DNA from: Panax quinquefolius
Taxonomy: Eukaryota > Streptophyta > Magnoliopsida > Apiales > Araliaceae
Length of the DNA: 64,000 bases
NCBI GenBank assembly: GCA_020205615.1
Contig: CM035162.1
Location: 41,778,464 to 41,842,463, forward strand
Reading direction: 5' to 3'
This document shows positions 57,335-64,000 of the stretch, piece after piece. The notes beneath the pieces are model-generated. The model was given only the letters and a program-made list of their open reading frames with translations, was not told the origin of the DNA and ran no database searches. Numbering within the stretch: the first letter of the stretch is position 1; each line of letters starts with the position of its first letter. A program made the position numbers and the translations under genes.

Positions 57335-59052
57335 CATAGGCTATGACTTTCCCATGTTGCATGAGAACACATCCCAACCCTTTACCCGAAGCATCACTGT
57401 AGACGACAAATCCCTCCGAGCCAGATGGTATTGTCAGAACAAGTGTTGAAATGAGTCTCTTCTTGAGTTCTTGAAAACTCTTCTCACATTCTTCGCTCCA
57501 ACCAAACTTTGTCTCTTTCCGAGTCAGCTGAGTTAATGGAGTAGCTATTTGAGAAAATCCTTCCACAAATCTCCGATAATAACCAGCTAAGCCAAGAAAG
57601 CTACGTACTTCGATCATCGATTTAGGTTGCTCCCGACTTTGAATTGCTTCAATCTTTCTTAGGGTGGTGATATTCCATGTCTTGATACTACGTGCCCAAG
57701 GAATGCTACTTCTCGAGCCGTAACTCACATTTCTTGACTTGGCATAAAGCTTGTATTCACGAAGCTTTTGGAGTGTCGACCTCAAGTGTTGCTCATGATC
57801 TTCACGGCTTTTGGAATAAATAAGGATGTCATCAATAAAGATGACCACAAAGTGATCTAAATATTCTTGAATACTCGGTTCATCATATCCATGAAGGCGG
57901 CAGGAGCATTAGTTAATCAAAGAACATGACTAGGAATTCATAATGCCCGTCTGAAGTTTTCAAAAGCGTGTTTGGAATGTCATCGCTTTCTAATCTTCAA
58001 TTGGTGATATCCAGGAATGAAGATCAATCTTTGAAAAGAATTTGGCTCCTTGCAAATGGGGTCAAACAGGTCATCAATACGTGGCAATGGGTACCTATTT
58101 TGATGGTGACATGATTCAACTCCAGATAATCAATACAAAGTCGCATACTCCCATCTTTCTTTTTCACGAATAGAACAGAGCACCCCAAGGAGAAGTACTA
58201 GGACGAATAAAGCCAATGTCTAACAATTCCTCCATTTGGGTCTTTAATTCCTCAAGTTCAATAGAGCCATTCGATATGGGGCTTTGGAAATGGGTTTTGT
58301 CAAGGGTTCAAGGTCGATACAAAATTTAATTTCACGCCTGAGGCGGGGCAGGAAGTTCTTCAGAATACGTCGGAAATTTATTAACAATAGAAATATAATT
58401 CAAAAGCGGCGTATTTTTGTTTAGATCTGTGACGTGGGCTAAGAAAGCTTGACATCCGTTTTTCAATAAACGAATAGCTTTATGGCTTGAGATGACCGTG
58501 ATTGATTTTAATGGTTTGGTTACTTGAATTCGCATAATAGGTTGATTAGGAATATGAAAGCTAACAACCTTACGAAAACAATCAATTTTAGCATGATGAG
58601 TAGTTAACCAATCAATCCCTAGAATCACGTCAAATGCAAGTATTTTCAATGAAATAAGATCGACAGGTAATGTGAGGGTACTGATTTGAACTAAACAAGA
58701 CTTATAAACAGTGGATGTAATAAAGGTTTCTCCCAACGTAGTTTCCACAGATAAGTCAAAGTCTAATTTCTCCGGAGTCAAATTTAATCGTTGAGCGCAA
58801 GTAGGAGAAATAAAAGAATGGGTAGAACCGGTATCAAATAAAGTATAGGCTTTGCTAGAGTTTATGATAAGCTTACCCGTGATGACCTCATTCGGGTTCT
58901 TTATTTTCTGGGAGGTCACAACAAACGCTCTCCCTTGCACTACCGGCTTTGACTTTTCTAGGACGGCCTTTGGTGCCTCCATCCTAGCTGAACTTGTCTT
59001 CGGTGAATGACAAAATCGGACTAAGTGACCTTCTCTTCCACAATTATAACCC
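57335..59052 (-). pseudogene. Outer Gypsy pol copy 1: zinc knuckle, protease, RT, RNase H start
   Basis: Minus-strand order: NCGREGHLVRFC zinc knuckle (59045-59010), protease with DTGSTHSF and ILGIDWL in a 246-residue open frame (59072-58332), RT fingers (58330-57950), and [14 protein letters not shown] through [15 protein letters not shown] and [11 protein letters not shown] in a 172-residue frame (57848-57330). It is better preserved than A, C or D. The open protease frame starts on a fusion: its first residues come from RNase H sequence of the neighbouring copy. It stops at GKVIAY, where the LTR of D begins. Confidence 0.8.
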
Positions 59053-60206
59053 TTTGAGTTGTCGTGAGGCATAGGCTATGGCTTTCCCATGTTGCAAGAG
59101 AACATATCCTAACCCTTTGCCCGAAGCATCACTGTAGATGACAAATCCCTCCGAACCAGATGGTATTGTCAGAACAGGTGCTGAAATGAGTCTCCTATTG
59201 AGTTCTTGAAAACTCTTCTCACATTCCTCGCTCCAACCGAACTTTGTATCTTTCCGAGTCAGCTGAGTTAGTGGAGTAGCGATTCGAGAAAATACTTCTA
59301 CAAATCTCCGATAATAACCAGCTAAGCCGAGAAAGCTACGTACTTCGGTCACTGATTTAGGTTGCTCCCAGCTTTGAATAGATTCAATCTTTACTGGGTC
59401 AACAGATATTCCATGACTTGATATTCCATTCGATATGGGCCTTTGGAAATAGGTTTTGCACCAGGTTCAAGGTCGATACAAAATTCAATTTCACGCTCTG
59501 GGGGTAGGCCAGGAAGTTCTTTAGGGAATATGTCAGAAAATTCATTAACAATAGAAATATCATTCAAAACTGACGTATTTTTGTTTAGATCCGTGACATG
59601 AGCTAAGAAAGCTTGACATCCGTTTTTCAATAAACGAATAGCTTTATGGCTTGAGATGATAGTGATTGATTTTAATGGTTTGATGGCATGAATTCGCATA
59701 ACAGGTTGGTTAGGAATATGAAAGCTAACAACCTTACGAAAACAATCAATTTTTGCATGATGAGTAGTTAACCAATCAATCCCTAGAATTACGTCAAATG
59801 CAAGTATGTTTAATGAAATAAGATCGATAAGTAATGTGAGGGTACCGATTTGAACCAAACAAGACTTATAAATAGTGGATGTAATGAAGGTTTCTCCCAA
59901 CGGAGTTTCTACAGATAAGTCAAAGTCTAATTTCTCCGGAGTCAAATTTAATCGTTGAGCGCAAGTAGGAGAAATAAAAGAATGGGTAGAACCAGTATCA
60001 AATAAGGTATAGACTTCGCTAGAGTTTATGATAAGCTTACCTGTGATGACCTCGTTCGGGTTCCTTACTTTTTGGGAGGTAACTACAAACGCTCTCCCTT
60101 GCACTACCGGCTTTGACTTTTCTGGGACGGCCTTTGGTGCCTCCATCCTAGCTGAACTTGTCTTTGGTGAATAACAAAATTGGGCTAAGTGACCTTCTCT
60201 CCACAA
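59044..60206 (-). pseudogene. Outer Gypsy pol copy 2: protease and RNase H, RT core deleted
   Basis: A 271-residue open frame (60206-59391) holds the zinc knuckle end, protease with DTGSTHSF and ILGIDWLTTHHAKID, and the RT start up to [10 protein letters not shown]. The sequence then jumps, with a frame change near 59425, to the end of the RT ([19 protein letters not shown]) and RNase H ([17 protein letters not shown], 59352-59044). The RT palm with its FIDD motif is missing, so this copy cannot encode an active RT. It ends within ASRQLKG and is fused to copy 1. Confidence 0.8.
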
Positions 60207-60270
60207 TTATAACATACTTTGGACGACATCACGCAGTTTGGACTGATGTGTCCCTCCCCTCCGCATTTGA
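60180..60270 (-). pseudogene. Double zinc knuckle with a one-base deletion
   Basis: CFKCGGEGHISPNC is followed by CYNCG, then a one-base loss (TGTGGAGAGAAGG where copy 1 has TGTGGAAGAGAAGG) that shifts the frame inside the second knuckle. This separates gag from the downstream protease frame. Confidence 0.75.
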
Positions 60271-60637
60271 AGCATATGATAGGTGGTTGTTCTCCTTCCT
60301 TAACAACGGGTGCTGGTGCTGACGTCTTTCCATCATTATTGAATCTCCTCTTCTTGAAATGTCCATTCTTATTGCTTTATTACGATTACCATTGAAGTGG
60401 TTACCATTTCGCCTGTTGATTCCTCCACGCTTGTTGTCACCGCTCGACGATCGTTGCTCACCTTTGGTATTATCATTTTACCAGCTGCTCTCTTTTGGTT
60501 GCATTGACTCATTATCGCGCTCCACTAACTGAGCCCTATTTACAACATCTGAATACAAACACAGTTTATGAGAAATAAGATGTTGACGTATCTCCGGCTT
60601 CAAACCTCATAAAAACATACGCATCATTCTCTCTTCA

Positions 60638-61272
60638 TTATCCACCAAGTGGGATAAACCAGGACAACTTCGCAAACTTAGCTTCATAACGCTGACACGG
60701 CCATATTATTTCGCTTCCAACTTGATGAACTCCACCTCCTTCATGTGACGAATACTTTTGGGAAAGTACTTGTCGTTGAATAGTTCTTGGAACTTCTTCC
60801 AAGACATTTTTAGTGCGGCAGGTTGAGTACGCTTTACTGATTCCCACCAGTAATCTGCCTCTCCTCGCAACATAAAGGCGGGAAAGGGAACCTTTTGCTC
60901 CTCGGAGCATCCTAAGACATCAAATATCTTGGTGATTTGCTTTATCCATGCTTCCGCCTTAAGTGGTTTTGGCTCTCCAATAAACTTCGGTGGTCCCAGC
61001 TCCTTGAACTGTTTTAGCGGTGGGATCTCGAGAGTTTCCATTGTTCCGCCTACATTTTGGATAGGGAGCTCTCACTTTCTTTGTTGCATGAATTGCATAA
61101 AGCCTCTGAACATTCCATCATTCATCATTTGGTCGGTGTTGTTGTTTGCATGAGGATTGTCGCCTTCACGATGCACATTATCACGATTATTGATATATGG
61201 TGAATCAAGCGGTGCTTTGTGCTCCATTGCTATTCTCAACATTCTCGGATGCCATTTTGAGATCATCGCCAC
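60638..61272 (-). pseudogene. Outer Gypsy gag, one in-frame stop and a late frameshift
   Basis: The frame from ATG at 61272 reads to 60706 with a single TGA at 61072-61074 (...FMQFMQQRK, stop, ELPIQNV). After it come PPLKQFKELGPPKFIGEPKP, WIKQITKIFDVLGCSEEQKV, the capsid motif ADYWWESVKRTQP and FNDKYFPKSIRHMKEVEF. A second frame (60910-60638) takes over afterwards. It is the best preserved gag in the window. Confidence 0.8.
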
Positions 61273-61421
61273 AAAACAAAATGTTAATTGACATGTAACA
61301 TATTATTCCTATATTATGATAGACTAATTAAATACCAAAAAAAAACTTAGGTAGGTCATACTAGCGAAGGAATTCTGCCTCTCCCTCCTAGTTCTAGTCT
61401 CACATCTTAGCAGGGATCATA

Positions 61422-61439
61422 TCCTAAGCTCGATACTAA
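61422..61439 (-). other. Primer-binding site of the outer Gypsy element
   Basis: TTAGTATCGAGCTTAGGA on the minus strand, one base after the LTR terminus at 61441. Confidence 0.7.
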
Positions 61440-61440
61440 T

Positions 61441-63749
61441 TGTGACTCCCCAAAATAGGTATACATCACCTATATTCGAGTCTCCAAATACATGGTACGT
61501 AATACAAATACAATCTTTAATATACAACAAGAGAGTCGTGAGTTTTAATACAAATACATCTTACAGACAATATCCACTCTCAGAATAAGTCCTCATTACA
61601 TTTATTGTCACACTATTTAACAGAATAGTGATAACTACTAATACTATCATCTGGTCCATCACTCCGTTCCCCGACTCGTCCCAGCTATATTCTCATTTTC
61701 TGAAGAGAACAGTGAAAGAAAGGGTGAGCTCAACTAGCCCAGTAAGAAATATAATGACTAAGATAATGCAGAATAAATTATCATTAGCCTTCAACAGTGT
61801 TAAACAGATAAAATATAACAAACATCACGTTTAACTGCAGCGGAACAAGCAATCCATTATAAGAGTCAAGTAGAGAATAAAATCTACTATCTTCTATGAT
61901 TTAAAAGGTTTTTCATGACTTTTATCGCTGAGACTCAACTTAATAAATAATCCACATCATCCCAGCACTACGGCCAAGGATATTCATTAGTATCACAACC
62001 ACAAATTATCCATGCACCACAACCAAGGATATTCGTGTATTCATCAATGGTCATAATCATGCCAACAACTATCCATCAATGCACTATGGGCCAATGAGGA
62101 CTTTTACCACATCATTTGTAACATTACGGTCATGTTTACACCGAATAATCCCTGGTCATAATCATACCAAGTCCATCTATGCACTTTCTGAATACGAGAT
62201 GACTTTCAACAAAAATATAAACATGAGGATGATGACAATGATATAAGAATTTAATAAAACAAGTTCAAGAATTAATTTATCTAGGAACTAAAAACGTCCA
62301 AATTGTCAACATGATACTTCTTTGTAGAGTAAAATTCAAGAATGCTCAGAATAATATTTCCATGAAAAGATACTGGATGAAGCGCAAATATCAAGGATAT
62401 TCCACTAATTTCATGGAGTATAGAAGTCAAAGTTTTAACCAACCGAGTATAATAAAGAATGGAATAAAAAAGAAATCACCGTGCATGCGCGATACCGCAT
62501 GCGTACGAGTTATTCAACATAATAAAAATAACGGAACCGGTGGGTGTAAAACTAATGCAGACGAGGATATTCCATTAGAATAATAAAGACTAGAACCGTG
62601 TCAGGACGTAAAAATGCAGACGGGATATTCAAATGTAATAATAAAGATGGAACCGGTCCCAAGGTGAAACGCAAAAACATGATATTCAACAGAATAATAA
62701 AGAATGGAATAATAGAAGAATTTCACCAAGTATAGGGTAGTTTCGGCGTATCTGAGTTATTCCAATGAATAATAAATAATGGAATAATAGAAGTTCTCTT
62801 CATGAATACAAAAGAAATAATACCCCTTACGAGTACAACAAAATAATATCCCTTACTAGTAAAAGAAACCGAATATAAGAGTAGGGAGGAGCGAGAATAC
62901 TTTTCTATAGCTTCTCTATAATTTCTCTCTCTAGAGTTTCAATTGAATTAGTAAGAAATAATGAAGGAATGAACTTTTATTTATAGAAAAATGGATCGCA
63001 TAGTAACTAACTCTTCATGAGCAGTGAGATTGATTTACTTTAATCTGATTTCGGTCCATATTTAAAGCAAAATCTTTTAAATAAAATATAATATATTCTA
63101 TTTATAATCTAATAAATCGAATAACTTTATAAAAGATTTTACTATGCAAATACTATGTAGACACTATGAAAACACTTTGCATAATAAAATATAATATATT
63201 CTAATTATTATCTAATAAAGCGAGATAACTTTATAAAAGTATTACATTTTATATAAAATGATTTTATTATTAGCCTAATAAAACGAATAACTTTATAAAA
63301 GTATTACATTTTTATATAAAAGCTTTCTCGTTTTATTACATTAATAATACCAATAAAACAAAAAGCGAGTGACTTATTATATAAGCATCAATAATCAATA
63401 CAGTGTAATTACTTTGTCTTAATTACGGCGTACATCGTACTTTTAACACCGGGTGTTTCAACAGTTAACGGCAAAACTTCCGCCATTATTTTCATAAAGT
63501 ATTTTTGTCATTTTCTCAATCCGACAATAATTTTGTTGTGGGGTCCACCAATGATTGTGTAATTGTACGAATATTCCCTGTTAAAACGAATATTCCCCGA
63601 CCAATTGATTATTATATAACAACTTGCGTACTTTGCAAAATTTATAAATATTACCCACAACTATAACATTATATCAAATTCATTCCATAATATTCAAAAA
63701 TGATATTTATAAAAACTTCATCTTTATTCATAAAAGTTGGGGTCTTACA
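61441..63749 (-). mobile_element. 5' LTR of the outer Gypsy element, 2309 bp
   Basis: Plus-strand ends are TGTGACTCCCCAAAATAGG and AGTTGGGGTCTTACA. TATAAATA (minus) at 62978-62985. Its first 830 bases pair with 19102-19919. The outer end is followed by TCTAT, the same five bases found at 19097-19101. Confidence 0.85.
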
Positions 63750-63754
63750 TCTAT
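63750..63754. repeat. Right target-site duplication TCTAT
   Basis: Partner of 19097-19101. Confidence 0.7.
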
Positions 63755-63908
63755 GCACTATGAGCCAAAAATGACTTTCACCACAATATAAGCATGAGGA
63801 TGATGACAATGATATAAGAAATCATTCAAGTGAGATTAAGGATAAATATTAAATATCTATAAGTCGATTTATCCAGAGTTTAAGAATGTCCAAATTGTCT
63901 ACATGATA
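63750..63908 (-). mobile_element. Right part of the interrupted older Gypsy LTR
   Basis: Starts with TCTAT and continues GCACTATGAGCC, ATGACTTTCACCAC and ATGAGGATGATGACAATGAT, the sequence expected right after 19101 by comparison with 19808-19870 and 62171-62240. It is cut at ACATGATAAC by a Copia LTR. Confidence 0.75.
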
Positions 63909-64000
63909 ACTGTTAGGTTTGTAATATTCAAGAACGCAATCAAATTGCATAAAAGTGCGGAAACGTGTAAAAAATTAGAGTTTAAAAAATTTACAAACCA
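63909..64000 (-). mobile_element. Start of a second Copia LTR, runs out of the window
   Basis: TGTTAGGTTTGTAATATTCA and the next 70 bases match the Copia LTRs at 19920 and 27372. There is no primer site on its left, so this is the outer (3') end of another minus-strand insertion or a solo LTR. Confidence 0.8.

Larger units (their letters stand above)
19102..63749 (-). mobile_element. Outer Gypsy (Tekay-like) element, expanded to 44.6 kb by nested insertions
   Basis: The two outer ends are a TGTGACGCCCC terminus at 19102 and the TGTAAGACCCC terminus (minus strand) at 63749, flanked by TCTAT on each side. The host LTR sequence reads continuously across the removed block (CCATCTAT then GCACTATGAGCC), as in the uninterrupted LTR copies near 19808 and 62171. 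Own parts: left LTR 19102-19919, a pol fragment (probably 27909-29064), gag-pol remnants 57335-61440 and the 5' LTR 61441-63749. The rest was inserted later. The pairing is inferred from the shared duplication and similar LTRs. Confidence 0.65.

Noticed and set aside
62311..62583. 90-residue plus-strand frame
   Set aside because: It falls inside the Gypsy LTR at 61441-63749, antisense to the element, and is not kept in the sister LTRs.

Overview
The window is nuclear DNA from a flowering plant, most likely a eudicot. The evidence is GT-AG introns with AT-rich content, plant-type VAP27 and CDC7 proteins, plant MITE families, and Tekay-like and Copia LTR retrotransposons with initiator-Met-tRNA primer sites. 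I cannot name the species.

Bases 1-18301 are gene-bearing, with everything on the + strand. An LTR end lies at 1-639. The last two exons of a VAP27-like tail-anchored ER protein follow (2170-3871). After about 3 kb of intergenic DNA comes a complete 16-exon gene for a CDC7-type protein kinase (6910-16223, 1042 aa), the kinase that licenses replication-origin firing with DBF4. Its upstream region carries an E2F-like site, a G-box and a telo-box. Small transposons are common here. A SINE, two hAT elements and a MULE-type MITE sit in CDC7 introns, each with a target-site duplication. Stowaway elements lie in a VAP27 intron and downstream of CDC7, and an 896-bp long-inverted-repeat element lies upstream of CDC7.

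From 18302 to the end the window is nested LTR retrotransposons with no host gene recognised. An old Gypsy LTR (18302-19101, resuming 63750-63908) is split by a second Gypsy element, on the minus strand, whose outer ends lie at 19102 and 63749 and are flanked by the same 5-bp duplication, TCTAT. Inside that element are a degenerate minus-strand Copia element (19920-27908) and a block of three related Gypsy elements in alternating orientation: A (minus, 29065-40436), C (plus, 40918-51135) and D (minus, truncated, 51136-57334). A and C lie head to head and form a roughly 22-kb imperfect palindrome. C and D lie tail to tail. The gag-pol remains of the outer element (57335-61440) contain a tandem partial duplication and a deletion of the reverse transcriptase core. 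A further Copia LTR begins at 63909 and leaves the window.

All retroelement reading frames are broken. Many differences between copies fall on CAG/CTG trinucleotides, while the CDC7 frames are clean, so some of the damage may be consensus error at CHG-methylated sites. No new class of protein-coding system was found. The most unusual feature is the double inverted arrangement of Gypsy elements, which could yield long hairpin RNA.
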